The notes below the pieces were generated by a model. That model searched no databases. It was not told the DNA's origin and saw only the letters and a program-made list of their open reading frames with translations. A stretch of 54,347 nt of DNA from Oscillospiraceae bacterium (GTDB lineage: Bacteria > Bacillota > Clostridia > Oscillospirales > Oscillospiraceae), in contig CADBJU010000010.1 in assembly GCA_902795045.1 (NCBI GenBank), forward strand, positions 1 through 54,347, given 5' to 3'. The position numbers were made by a program, and so were the translations under genes. This document shows positions 1-8,312 of this stretch, one piece after another; the stretch's first letter is position 1; each line of letters starts with the position of its first letter.

Positions 1-126
1 GCCCTTCTGGACGCTCGGTTTGTTATACCCTTTTTTCGCTATTCACCAATTCACATCCAATCCCACTTTGGGGCTTGACTTTTAATAGTTAGTCTTTCAT
101 AAAGAGGCTCCGCGGTACGCGGTGCG

Positions 127-1602
127 TTATGCCCAGGGGTTCTCGGTCGGGTACGGCAGGATCTTGGGCTGATTATAGCCGATATCCCCCACACCCAGGA
201 ACTTGAAGACCTCAAAGAGCGCTTTTCCGTGATGACCGAAGGCCACCGCGCCGTGGTGCGGGAAGCGCTTCTGGATGAGCACATGGCGGTAGAAGCGGCC
301 CATCTCATGGATGGCAAAGACGCCGATGCCGCCGAAGCTCGTCGTGGCGACGGGCAGCACCTCGCCCTCGGCGATGTAGGAGCGAAGCTTGCCCTCCGAG
401 TCGCACTGGAGGCGGAAGAAGGTGATCTCGCCGGGGGCGATGTCGCCCTCGAGGGTGCCGCGGGTGAAGTCGGGCTCGGACCCGGCGGGCTCAAGCAGGC
501 GGTGCTGGATGAGCTGGTACTTGACCGCGCGATCACTGCACATCTTGCAGCTCGGGGTATTGCCGCAGTGGAAGCCCATGAAGGTGTCGGTGAGGCTGTA
601 GTCATATTTGCCCTTGATCTGGTCTTCCCACATCTTCGCGGGGACGGAGTTGTTGATGTCGAGGATGGTGACCGCGTCGCCGGAGACGCAGGCGCCGATG
701 TACTCCGAGAGCGCGCCGTAGATATCCACCTCGCAGCTGACCGGAATGCCGCGGGCGGCGAGACGGGAGTTTACAAAGCAGGGCTCAAAGCCGAACTGCT
801 CGGGGAAGGCGGGCCAGCACTTGTCCGCGAAGGCGACGTACTTTCTCGCGCCTTTGTGTTCCTCCGCCCAGTCGAGAAGCGTCAGCTCAAACTGCGCCAT
901 GCGCTCGAGCAGATCCGGGAAGTAGCGGCCCTCGCCCATCTCGGCGGCCATATCGGCGCACACCTCGGGGATGCGCTTATCGCCCGCGTGGGCCTTGTAG
1001 CTCACCAGCAGGTCCAGCTCGGAGTTTTCCTCGATCTCCACGCCCAGCTCATACAGGCCCTTGATGGGGGCGTTGCAGGCGAAGAAGTCCTGGGGACGGG
1101 GGCCGAAGGTGATGATCTTGAGGTTCTGCACGCCGATGACGGCGCGGGCGATGGGGTAGAACTCCTTGATCATTCTGCCGATGTCCCCGGCGGTGCCGAC
1201 GGGGTACTCGGGGATATAGCCCCTGAGATGGCGCATGCCGAGGTTATACGAGCAGTTGAGCATACCGCAGTAGGCGTCGCCGCGGCCATTGATAAGGTCT
1301 CCGTCCCCCTCGGCGGCGGCCACGAACATGCAGGGGCCGTCAAAGTTTTTGGCGATGAGGGTCTCGGGCGTCTCGGGGCCGAAGTTGCCGAGGAAGACGA
1401 CCAGGGCGTTGCAGCCCGCGGCCTTCACGTCTTCGACCGCTTTGAGCATGTCCTTCTCGTTTTCCACCGTGACGGGACATTCATAGATATTGCCGCCGCA
1501 GGTTTTGACGATGGCCTCGCGCCGGGCGATCGACAGGCCGATGGGGAAGCAGTCGCGGGAGACGGCAACGATGCCGAGCTTGACTTCGGGGATGTTCTGC
1601 AT
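127..1602 (-). CDS. FucI/AraA-type sugar isomerase
   Basis: A 491-residue protein resembling L-fucose/L-arabinose isomerases, which interconvert aldoses and ketoses with a divalent metal in the cytoplasm. The C-terminal half has the acidic and histidine segments expected of metal ligands (CEVDIYGALSEY, LDINNSVP, and a His-rich stretch FPHHGAVAFGHHGKA). The start is the ATG at 1602, preceded by GGAGG at good distance; the frame stays open further upstream but that part overlaps xylB out of frame. It follows xylB by 13 bp, so it is the last gene of a GH3-xylB-isomerase unit. Its substrate is not certain: arabinose, fucose, or a pentose feeding the neighbouring xylulokinase are all possible. No XylA-type xylose isomerase is present in the window. 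Confidence 0.85.
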   Translation of the reverse strand: MQNIPEVKLGIVAVSRDCFPIGLSIARREAIVKTCGGNIYECPVTVENEKDMLKAVEDVKAAGCNALVVFLGNFGPETPETLIAKNFDGPCMFVAAAEGDGDLINGRGDAYCGMLNCSYNLGMRHLRGYIPEYPVGTAGDIGRMIKEFYPIARAVIGVQNLKIITFGPRPQDFFACNAPIKGLYELGVEIEENSELDLLVSYKAHAGDKRIPEVCADMAAEMGEGRYFPDLLERMAQFELTLLDWAEEHKGARKYVAFADKCWPAFPEQFGFEPCFVNSRLAARGIPVSCEVDIYGALSEYIGACVSGDAVTILDINNSVPAKMWEDQIKGKYDYSLTDTFMGFHCGNTPSCKMCSDRAVKYQLIQHRLLEPAGSEPDFTRGTLEGDIAPGEITFFRLQCDSEGKLRSYIAEGEVLPVATTSFGGIGVFAIHEMGRFYRHVLIQKRFPHHGAVAFGHHGKALFEVFKFLGVGDIGYNQPKILPYPTENPWA

Positions 1603-1615
1603 TTTTGTTTCCTCC

Positions 1616-3091
1616 TTAGCGAAGCGCCGGGAACACGTCCCTGAGCGCCGGATAGATTTTTCTGTATTTCTGGTACTGCGCCTCATAGCGCGCGGTGAGC
1701 GCCGGGTCCGGTTCCGTGACCGAGGAGACCTCCACCAGCGCGTCCGACGCGGCCTGCACGCTTTCAAACACGCCGCTGCCCACCATGGCGAGCATGGCGG
1801 CGCCGTAGCCGGGACCCTGCTCGGTGCGGACCATCTCCAGGGGGATGCCCAGCACATTGGCAAAGATCTTGCGCCACAGCGGCGACTTGGCCCCGCCGCC
1901 GCAGAGCTTGGAGCGCCCGACCGGAAGGCCCAGGCTCTTTGCCACCTCAAAGCTGTCGCGGATGGCGAAGGCCACGCCCTCCAGCACGGCCTGCACCAGA
2001 TCCGTCCGCGCGGTATAGAGAGTGATGCCGGTGAAGGTGCCGCGGGCGTTGACATCGTTGATGGGGCTGCGCTCGCCCATGAGATAGGGCAGGAAGAATA
2101 CGTGGTTATTCCCCAGCATGTCGTCGGTGATGCCCGCCTGCTCGGCGGCGTAGTCCTCAGTTCCCAGGATATTGTCGCACAGCCACTTGTTGCAGCTTGC
2201 CGCCGAGAGCATGCAGCCCATCAGGTGGAAGCCCCCGTCGGCGTGGGCGAAGGCGTGCAGGGCGTTGTTGGGATCGACGCGAAACGCCTTTGACGAGACG
2301 AACAGAGTGCCGCTGGTGCCGAGGGAGATGTTGCAGCCTCCCTCGTCCACGACGCCGGTGCCGACAGCCGCGGCGGCGTTGTCCCCCGCCCCGGCCACGA
2401 CCCTGACATCGTCTCTGAGGCCGAAGGCCGCGGCGATCTCCGGCTTCACGGTCCCGGTAACCTCGTAGCTTTCATAGAGCGTCGGCATCTGATCCATCGT
2501 GACGCCGCACAGGCGAAGCATTTCCTCTGACCAGCATTTTTGCCGTACATCCAGCAGGAGCATGCCGCTTGCGTCCGAGTAATCGCAGCTGTGCACCCCG
2601 GTCAGCTTGTAATTGATAAAGTCCTTGGGCAGCATGATTTTCCGGATGCGGGCAAAGCTCTCCGGCTCGTGCTTTTGAAGCCACAGCAGCTTCGGCGCGG
2701 TAAAGCCCGCGAAGGCGATGTTCGCTGTCAGCTCCGAGAGCTTTTCCCTGCCCACGGTCTCGTTGAGGTATCGGACCTCCTCGCCGGTGCGCCCGTCGTT
2801 CCATAGGATGGCGGGGCGGATGACAGCGTCGTTTTCGTCGAGGATGACAAGGCCGTGCATCTGTCCGCCCGCGCCGATGCTGTCCACCTGCTTTGCATCG
2901 ATGCCCTGCAAAAGCTCCTTGAGCCCCTCAAGGCAGGCGTTCCACCAGTCGGCGGGTTCCTGCTCGGCCCAGCCGAGCTGCGGGAAGGTGAGCGGATAGT
3001 CCCGCACCGCTTCCCGCAGGATCGCTCCCCTCACGTCCACCAGCAGCAGCTTCACCGACGAGGTGCCCAGATCTATACCGATTGCGTACAT
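1616..3091 (-). CDS. xylB: Xylulokinase (FGGY family)
   Basis: A 491-residue FGGY carbohydrate kinase that phosphorylates D-xylulose with ATP to give xylulose 5-phosphate. The N-terminus has the phosphate-binding IGIDLGTSSVK motif; the AGAGDNAAAAVGTG segment carries the catalytic Asp; the NISLGTSGT and KLCGGGAKSPLW motifs are the second-domain nucleotide-binding elements of FGGY kinases. Full length for the family. The MHGLVILDE and LWNDGRT segments fit xylulokinase rather than glycerol kinase. It lies 14 bp downstream of the GH3 gene and 13 bp upstream of the isomerase, so the three are surely co-transcribed. Confidence 0.93.
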   Translation of the reverse strand: MYAIGIDLGTSSVKLLLVDVRGAILREAVRDYPLTFPQLGWAEQEPADWWNACLEGLKELLQGIDAKQVDSIGAGGQMHGLVILDENDAVIRPAILWNDGRTGEEVRYLNETVGREKLSELTANIAFAGFTAPKLLWLQKHEPESFARIRKIMLPKDFINYKLTGVHSCDYSDASGMLLLDVRQKCWSEEMLRLCGVTMDQMPTLYESYEVTGTVKPEIAAAFGLRDDVRVVAGAGDNAAAAVGTGVVDEGGCNISLGTSGTLFVSSKAFRVDPNNALHAFAHADGGFHLMGCMLSAASCNKWLCDNILGTEDYAAEQAGITDDMLGNNHVFFLPYLMGERSPINDVNARGTFTGITLYTARTDLVQAVLEGVAFAIRDSFEVAKSLGLPVGRSKLCGGGAKSPLWRKIFANVLGIPLEMVRTEQGPGYGAAMLAMVGSGVFESVQAASDALVEVSSVTEPDPALTARYEAQYQKYRKIYPALRDVFPALR

Positions 3092-3105
3092 GGTTTCCGC
3101 CTCTT

Positions 3106-5307
3106 TCAGAAGCTGAGCGTAACGCTCTGCTCCAGGGTGTCCTTCGAGCTGCCGCCGACAAAGACGCGGAATTCCCCGTCCTCCACGCAGTAGCAGCCGT
3201 CGTTGTTATAAAAGCCGAGGCTCTTTTTCGGCAGGGTGAAGCGGACTTCCCGCTCCTCGCCGGGGGTGAGGCTTACCCGGCAGTAGTCCTTGAGCTCCTT
3301 TACCGGGCGCACTAGGCTCGCCGCCACATCCCGGGTATAGAGCTGCACGATCTCCGTGCCCTCGCGCTCCCCGGTGTTTTTGAGATATACGCTGATCTCC
3401 AGATTGTCCTCCGTCTCACGGACGCTCAGGTCACGGTAGGCAAAGCTTGTGTAGCTCAGGCCGTGGCCGAATGGGAAGACAGCCTCCCAGGGCGCGTCCA
3501 GATAGCGGGAGGTGAACTTGCTCTTGCTGCCGGGACGGCCGGTGCTGGGGTGGTTGTAGTAGACCGGGCACTGACCGGATACCGCCGGGAAGGAGGAGGA
3601 GAGCTTGCCGGAGGGGGTTATATCCCCCAGCAGCGCCGCCGCCACCGCGTCGCCCATGCGGATGCCGAGGTGCCAGGCTTCCAAGATCACGGGAAGCGCC
3701 TCCGCCTCCCAGCCGAGGGCCAGGGGACGGCCGTTCATCAGCACCGTTACCACGGGCTTGCCAGAGTTGAGAAGGTAAGAGAGCAGCTCTCGCTGTCCGC
3801 CGGGCAGGGTGATGTCCGTCTTGGAGCTTGCCTCGCCGGACATGGCGTCGGTCTCGCCGACGACCGCCACGATCACGTCGGCGTCGGCGCAGGCCCTGTC
3901 CGCCTCGTCAAAGTCGATCTCGCCCTCCGGGCCGCCGCAGGGGTAGTAGCTCACATCGGCCCCGGTTGCCTCGAGTCCCGCGCGGATGGAGACGCAGTCC
4001 TCCTTCTTCCAGGCCATGGCCCAGGCGCCGCAAACCTCCTCGGCGTTGTCGGCAAGGGTGCCGACCAGGCTGATCTTCTGCTTGCGGCTGAGGGGAAGGA
4101 CGCCGCCCTCGTTTTTCAGCAGCACCATGGACTCCCCCGCCGCCTTTTTGCACAGGGCGATGTGCTCCGCGGGCAGGCCCTTTTCGTAGGCCTCGATGTC
4201 CGCCTCGGGCACATAGGGGTTTTCAAACAGGCCCAGCCAGACCTTGACGGACAGGATGCGGCGCACGGCCTCATCGATGACCTTCATGGGGACGACGCCT
4301 TTCTGCACCGCCTCTTTCAGATAGTCCTTGTAGATATGGGTGCCCATATCCATGTCCATGCCCGCAAGCGCCGCCTGGATGCCCGCGTCGCGGTCGTCGG
4401 CGGCGATGCCGTGGTTGACGCACTCGCGGATGGCGTTGGCGTCGGAGACCACGAAGCCCTCCAGGCCCATCTCGCCCTTGAGGATGCCGCGCAGCAGCCA
4501 TTCGTTCACCGTGCAGGGAATGCCGTTTAAGTCGTTGAAGGCCGCCATGACCGTGGCAGCGCCCTCCTCCATCGCGGCGCGGAAGGCGGGCAGATACACG
4601 TTATAGAGCTGGGAGTCTGACATGGAGGTGGTGTTGTAGTCCCGCCCGCCCTCGCAGGCGCCGTAGGCGACATAGTGCTTGGTGCAGGCGGCGACATAGT
4701 TTTTGAGGCTGCTCGTATCATTCTGCAGGCCGCGGATCTTGGCGCGGGCAAAGCGGCTCCCGAGCAGCGGGTCCTCGCCGGGTCCCTCGGAGACGCGGCC
4801 CCAGCGGGCGTCGCGCGCCGCGTCGATCATGGGCGCAAAGTTCCAGTTGATGCCGTGGGCGCGGCTCTCCTTTGCCGCCATGCGGGCGGTGTCCTCAAAG
4901 AGCGCATCGTCAAAGCTGCACGCCTCGGCGATGGCGATGGGGAAGACACTGCGAAAGCCGTGGATCACATCGAAGCCGACGATGAGGGGGATGCCGAGGC
5001 GGCTTTCCTCCACGGCGATCTTCTGCAGGGCGTTGTTCTGGCGCGGGTCGTTGCACATGACGGAGCTGACAAGCCCGGCGCGGATATCGTCCTCGTGGAA
5101 ATCCTGCTTGGCGGTGGCCATCAGGCGTCCGAATTCCTCCTGGGAGATACGCCCGTCGGTCAACATTTCGATGAGCTCGGAAAAGGGCACGTCGAAGCCG
5201 CCCACGATGGAGGGCGACTCCTGGTTCATCTGGCCGATCTTCTCGTCGAGCGTCATGCGGGAGAGAAGATCCTCTACAAACTTTTTCTGTTCCTGGGTCA
5301 GCTTCAT
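3106..5307 (-). CDS. GH3 beta-glucosidase/beta-xylosidase
   Basis: A 733-residue GH3 exo-glycosidase that removes terminal beta-linked sugars from oligosaccharides. The (beta/alpha)8 domain (about 1-340) contains KHYVAYG near 210 and the nucleophile region GFVVSDANAI with Asp289; the second domain carries GETDAMSGEAS, the usual region of the acid/base Glu; a fibronectin-III-like domain closes the protein (about 630-733). No signal peptide is visible, so it should act on imported oligomers. ATG at 5307 has AGGAGG upstream. First gene after the promoter at 5446-5475. Whether glucose or xylose is preferred cannot be told, but the xylan context favours xylosidase or mixed activity. Confidence 0.9.
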   Translation of the reverse strand: MKLTQEQKKFVEDLLSRMTLDEKIGQMNQESPSIVGGFDVPFSELIEMLTDGRISQEEFGRLMATAKQDFHEDDIRAGLVSSVMCNDPRQNNALQKIAVEESRLGIPLIVGFDVIHGFRSVFPIAIAEACSFDDALFEDTARMAAKESRAHGINWNFAPMIDAARDARWGRVSEGPGEDPLLGSRFARAKIRGLQNDTSSLKNYVAACTKHYVAYGACEGGRDYNTTSMSDSQLYNVYLPAFRAAMEEGAATVMAAFNDLNGIPCTVNEWLLRGILKGEMGLEGFVVSDANAIRECVNHGIAADDRDAGIQAALAGMDMDMGTHIYKDYLKEAVQKGVVPMKVIDEAVRRILSVKVWLGLFENPYVPEADIEAYEKGLPAEHIALCKKAAGESMVLLKNEGGVLPLSRKQKISLVGTLADNAEEVCGAWAMAWKKEDCVSIRAGLEATGADVSYYPCGGPEGEIDFDEADRACADADVIVAVVGETDAMSGEASSKTDITLPGGQRELLSYLLNSGKPVVTVLMNGRPLALGWEAEALPVILEAWHLGIRMGDAVAAALLGDITPSGKLSSSFPAVSGQCPVYYNHPSTGRPGSKSKFTSRYLDAPWEAVFPFGHGLSYTSFAYRDLSVRETEDNLEISVYLKNTGEREGTEIVQLYTRDVAASLVRPVKELKDYCRVSLTPGEEREVRFTLPKKSLGFYNNDGCYCVEDGEFRVFVGGSSKDTLEQSVTLSF

Positions 5308-5321
5308 GTGTGGCCTCCTGT

Positions 5322-5411
5322 TTATCGATATAGAATTTCCGTTTTGCCGAACATGCCCGTGGGTTCCAGCGCCTCATGGTAAAAATCAAAGGGCGGCTGG
5401 GGGTAGTTCAT
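5322..5411 (-). CDS. Possible 29-residue small protein upstream of GH3
   Basis: A short frame starting at ATG 5411, about 28 nt after the predicted transcription start and ending 14 nt before the GH3 start codon. Its composition is protein-like (PQPPFDFYHEALEPTG, then FGKTEILYR) rather than random, but there is no convincing ribosome binding site. It could be a real small protein, a leader, or the remnant C-terminus of a deleted gene. Unrecognised; low confidence. Confidence 0.25.
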   Translation of the reverse strand: MNYPQPPFDFYHEALEPTGMFGKTEILYR

Positions 5412-5445
5412 CTGGTCCCGGGCGGGCGTAGTCGCTACTTCCGCT

Positions 5446-5475
5446 ATTATAACATTCCTGCCGGGGATGAGACAA
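5446..5475 (-). promoter_or_regulatory. Promoter for GH3-xylB-isomerase operon
   Basis: On the minus strand TTGTCT (5475-5470) and a perfect TATAAT (5451-5446) are separated by 18 bp, in the gap between the GH43 and GH3 genes. This splits the otherwise co-directional xylan genes into two transcription units. Confidence 0.6.
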
Positions 5476-5524
5476 CCCGTAATATTCACAACATAGGGCG
5501 GCGCGAAGCGGATGGTGCTTTTTC

Positions 5525-7144
5525 TTACAGATTCCGATATTCCGCCCATAAAAACCGAGCGCTGTTTTCGCTGTGTGTACTGTTTGCACTGGCAAAGAGT
5601 CCCAGCACCTCGCCCACCATGCAGCCCACCTTTTCGGGGTTGATGGCGGCGCCGTCGGCGCGGGCGAGCTCATGCGTGTGCTGCTCGTCGGGGCCGAAGC
5701 GGAAGCTGTATTCGTTCTCATGAAGCTCCGCTTCCAGCACGATCTCCCCATCCTCCCAGGGAGTCCAGGCCAGCAGCTCCCGCTTCGTCTCGGCGGCAAA
5801 GCCCGGGATGTAGGGCGGCAGGGCGTAGTCTGCCGTATAGCGCAGAAGCTGCACCGCGGTCTTGCCGTCCTTTTGCGCAAGCTCAAGGTGGTACTGGTGG
5901 TTCATGGCCTGCACCACGGCGATGCCCGCGCTCTCCTTCCCTTCCGGGGTAAAGCGCAGGCGGCAGGCAAAGCGGCAGTTCGGCTGCAAGCGGCGGCGGG
6001 CGACGAAGGAGACGAAGTTTTCCTCGGAATGCCCGGCCTCCATGCTCATGGGCTGGAGCGCATCGGTCAGGCTCTGTCTCAGGCAGCGGAGCGTCAGGCC
6101 GCCGCCCGTCTGCCAGAATTTTTCATAGGGTCTGCCCCAGAATACCCACTCTGAGGAAAGCTCCCCGTCAAAGCAGTCGCGGGCGGGCTTTGCGGATGTC
6201 TCGATCCAGGGAAGGCTTGCGGGAAAATCGTACTCCCACTCCACCTTGCCGGTGTCCGGGGTGAAGAGGGGCCAGTCAAGCTCGAAGCGCACGGGGCAGA
6301 GGAAGGTCTCGCGGCCCAGGTTCTTGCTCACCCCGCCGATGAGGCGCGAGGCCAGGAACGCCGCGTACCAGCTCCCGTCCGGCAAATCCACAAGGTCCGC
6401 GTGCCCCGCGTTCTGGATGGCGGCGCGCTGCCCCAGATGCCGCATGGTGAGCACCGGGTTTGCACGGCTGCCTTCATAGGGGCCGAAGATCGCTTCGCTC
6501 CGGGCGACGGTGGAGGAGTGATACTGCTCGGTGCCGCCCTCGGCAATCAGGAGATAGTAATACTTTCCGATATGGTAGATATGCGGTGCCTCGGGGGAAG
6601 CTACGCCCGCCATCGCGCCGCCCCAGAGGGCATGGGGCTCGGAGGCCATGCGGAAGTTTTCAATGTCGTACTCCGCCGCCCAGATGCCCTGACGCAAGCC
6701 GCCGGTCTCACTGGGCCAGATATTGGCAGTGCCCATCATATAGCACTTGCCATCGTTGTCAAAGAAGATGGAGGCGTCGATGCCCGGCACGTCGTCCAGC
6801 CAGTGGGGCTCGGACCAGGGGCCGGCGGGGTCCTTCGCCGTGACGATGAAGTTGCCCCTGTCGCTGAAATTGCAGTTGATGACGTAGAAGGTGCCGCCAT
6901 GCCAGCGGATCGTTGGGGCCATGACGCCGCCGTTAAAGGTGTTTTTCTCCACGTGAAAGCCGTTTTCCGGCGTCATGACATGGCCGAGCTGCTCCCAGTG
7001 CTGTAAGTCCCGGCTGTGAAAGAGGGGGATGCCGGGGCAGAGCTCAAAGCTGGAGCAGACCATATAAAAGTCCTCTCCTACCCGGCAGATGGAGGGGTCC
7101 GGGTAGAAGCCCGGCAGGATGGGGTTTTGAAAGGTATGTTTCAT
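5525..7144 (-). CDS. GH43 beta-xylosidase
   Basis: A 539-residue GH43 enzyme, expected to release xylose (or arabinose) from xylo-oligosaccharides by inversion. The five-bladed propeller begins at once with NPILPGFYPDPSICR, giving the general-base Asp16; GIDASIFFDNDGKCY supplies the pKa-modulating Asp123; ASPEAPHIY supplies the general-acid Glu185. The C-terminal 200 residues form the beta-sandwich typical of the long XynB-type (subfamily 11/12-like) enzymes. No signal peptide, so cytoplasmic. The gene lies 11 bp downstream of the esterase and forms a unit with it and probably with the symporter. Full length for the family. Confidence 0.92.
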   Translation of the reverse strand: MKHTFQNPILPGFYPDPSICRVGEDFYMVCSSFELCPGIPLFHSRDLQHWEQLGHVMTPENGFHVEKNTFNGGVMAPTIRWHGGTFYVINCNFSDRGNFIVTAKDPAGPWSEPHWLDDVPGIDASIFFDNDGKCYMMGTANIWPSETGGLRQGIWAAEYDIENFRMASEPHALWGGAMAGVASPEAPHIYHIGKYYYLLIAEGGTEQYHSSTVARSEAIFGPYEGSRANPVLTMRHLGQRAAIQNAGHADLVDLPDGSWYAAFLASRLIGGVSKNLGRETFLCPVRFELDWPLFTPDTGKVEWEYDFPASLPWIETSAKPARDCFDGELSSEWVFWGRPYEKFWQTGGGLTLRCLRQSLTDALQPMSMEAGHSEENFVSFVARRRLQPNCRFACRLRFTPEGKESAGIAVVQAMNHQYHLELAQKDGKTAVQLLRYTADYALPPYIPGFAAETKRELLAWTPWEDGEIVLEAELHENEYSFRFGPDEQHTHELARADGAAINPEKVGCMVGEVLGLFASANSTHSENSARFLWAEYRNL

Positions 7145-7155
7145 TGCTGACTTCT

Positions 7156-8190
7156 TCAGATGTTCGGAACGCGGCGCAGGGCCTCGTTCAGCTCGTCGAA
7201 GCGGTCCCGGTCGATGCCGCGCTCAGCCAGCAGGTCTCGGAGCGTCATTCTGCCGAGGGCCTGCATCATGTCCTCAAAGCTCATGCCCGGCTCGAAGGGG
7301 ACGATCTGCCGCCGCATTTTCTCAATGGTGGGGGCCAGGACGCGCCGCGCCTCGGGGTTGCCGAAGATGCGGGCGATGGTGCAGTCGAGGCTGAGCCAGC
7401 CCATGCCGTCGTCATTGATACGAGCGCGCAGTACAGGCTCGGTCATGCCCTGAGAGCCGAAGTCGCCGAAGAGGTCCCGCAGGAAGGCCACGCTGTCGGT
7501 CGTCCAGTCCTCGGCCCGCTGGGGGAAGATGGTCTCCGGGCTCTGGATCGAGGGATCGCCGGTGGAAAAGCCGTGGGGGCCGTAGCCGTAGATGTGGCAC
7601 TCGAAGGCAATCTGAAAGCGGTTGAGGGCGTTCATCATGTCCAGGGTGTTCTGGATGGGCACCACGCTGTCGGTGCGGGTGGCAAAGAGGAAGCAGGGGC
7701 AGGTCTTCTCGTCCACGTTCTCGGCGATCCCGGGCATGGTGAGGCCCAGCTCCTGTGCGGTCTCCCGGCGCAGCACGGCATAGCCGAGGATGGCGGCAGC
7801 CGGGCGGCGCTCCGCCAACGCGGCCGCGGCCCCGGCGAGGTGTCCGCCCGCGGAAAAGCCCACGACCGCGATCTTGTTCTTCAGCACGTGCCACTCGTCG
7901 GCGCGCGCGTCGATCGTCGCCATGGTTTCTTCATAGTCCGTAAGCGGCGTGGGCCAGACAGCGTCCTCCCCCACCGAGTAGCGCAGGATGAAGACATGAT
8001 AGCCCGCCTTGAGATACACCGCCGCCACGGGGTCTGCCTCCCGGTCCGAGCAGAAGCGGTAGCCGCCGCCGGGGATAACCACGACGGCGGGCCGGGCGGA
8101 AATGCCGCGAAACTCCCCGCCGACCTCCTGGAGCATGGCGGTGAGAGTGACTTTTCGTTCTTTATTTATGGTGATAACTTCGTATTTCAT
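7156..8190 (-). CDS. Alpha/beta-hydrolase, acetyl-xylan-esterase-like
   Basis: A 344-residue serine esterase of the BD-FAE/acetyl esterase type. It has the oxyanion-hole motif VVIPGGGYRFCSDRE, the nucleophile elbow GFSAGG (Ser113), Asp174 in TRTDSVVP and His206 in GPHGFS, so the full triad is present. Between GH43 and a sugar symporter it probably deacetylates imported xylo-oligosaccharides. The last 80 or so residues (about 260-344) extend beyond the catalytic fold, are helical and charged, and I do not recognise them. No signal peptide. ATG with an AGGAGAAG ribosome binding site. Confidence 0.85.
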   Translation of the reverse strand: MKYEVITINKERKVTLTAMLQEVGGEFRGISARPAVVVIPGGGYRFCSDREADPVAAVYLKAGYHVFILRYSVGEDAVWPTPLTDYEETMATIDARADEWHVLKNKIAVVGFSAGGHLAGAAAALAERRPAAAILGYAVLRRETAQELGLTMPGIAENVDEKTCPCFLFATRTDSVVPIQNTLDMMNALNRFQIAFECHIYGYGPHGFSTGDPSIQSPETIFPQRAEDWTTDSVAFLRDLFGDFGSQGMTEPVLRARINDDGMGWLSLDCTIARIFGNPEARRVLAPTIEKMRRQIVPFEPGMSFEDMMQALGRMTLRDLLAERGIDRDRFDELNEALRRVPNI

Positions 8191-8220
8191 TGTTCTTCTC
8201 CTTTTGTTTACGACTATAGC

Positions 8221-8296
8221 CGATTGCGAAACCTGCGTTTCGCAATCGATTCACGTTTACGAATATGACCGGATCGCATAAGCAACCCGGTCATAT
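8221..8296. repeat. Two strong intercistronic hairpins
   Basis: Between symporter and esterase lie two inverted repeats: CGATTGCGAAA-6 nt-TTTCGCAATCG (8221-8248) and ATATGACCGG-14 nt-CCGGTCATAT (8263-8296). Neither has a U-tract on the coding strand. The first resembles the terminal hairpin of the repeats at 13255 and 38025. They could limit read-through or stabilise mRNA ends. Confidence 0.6.
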
Positions 8297-8312
8297 ATGG
8301 TATAAAGCTATA

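Noticed and set aside
127-2055. A longer 642-residue reading of the first gene
   Set aside because: The extra N-terminus overlaps xylB out of frame and is low-complexity; the ATG at 1602 has a clear ribosome binding site.
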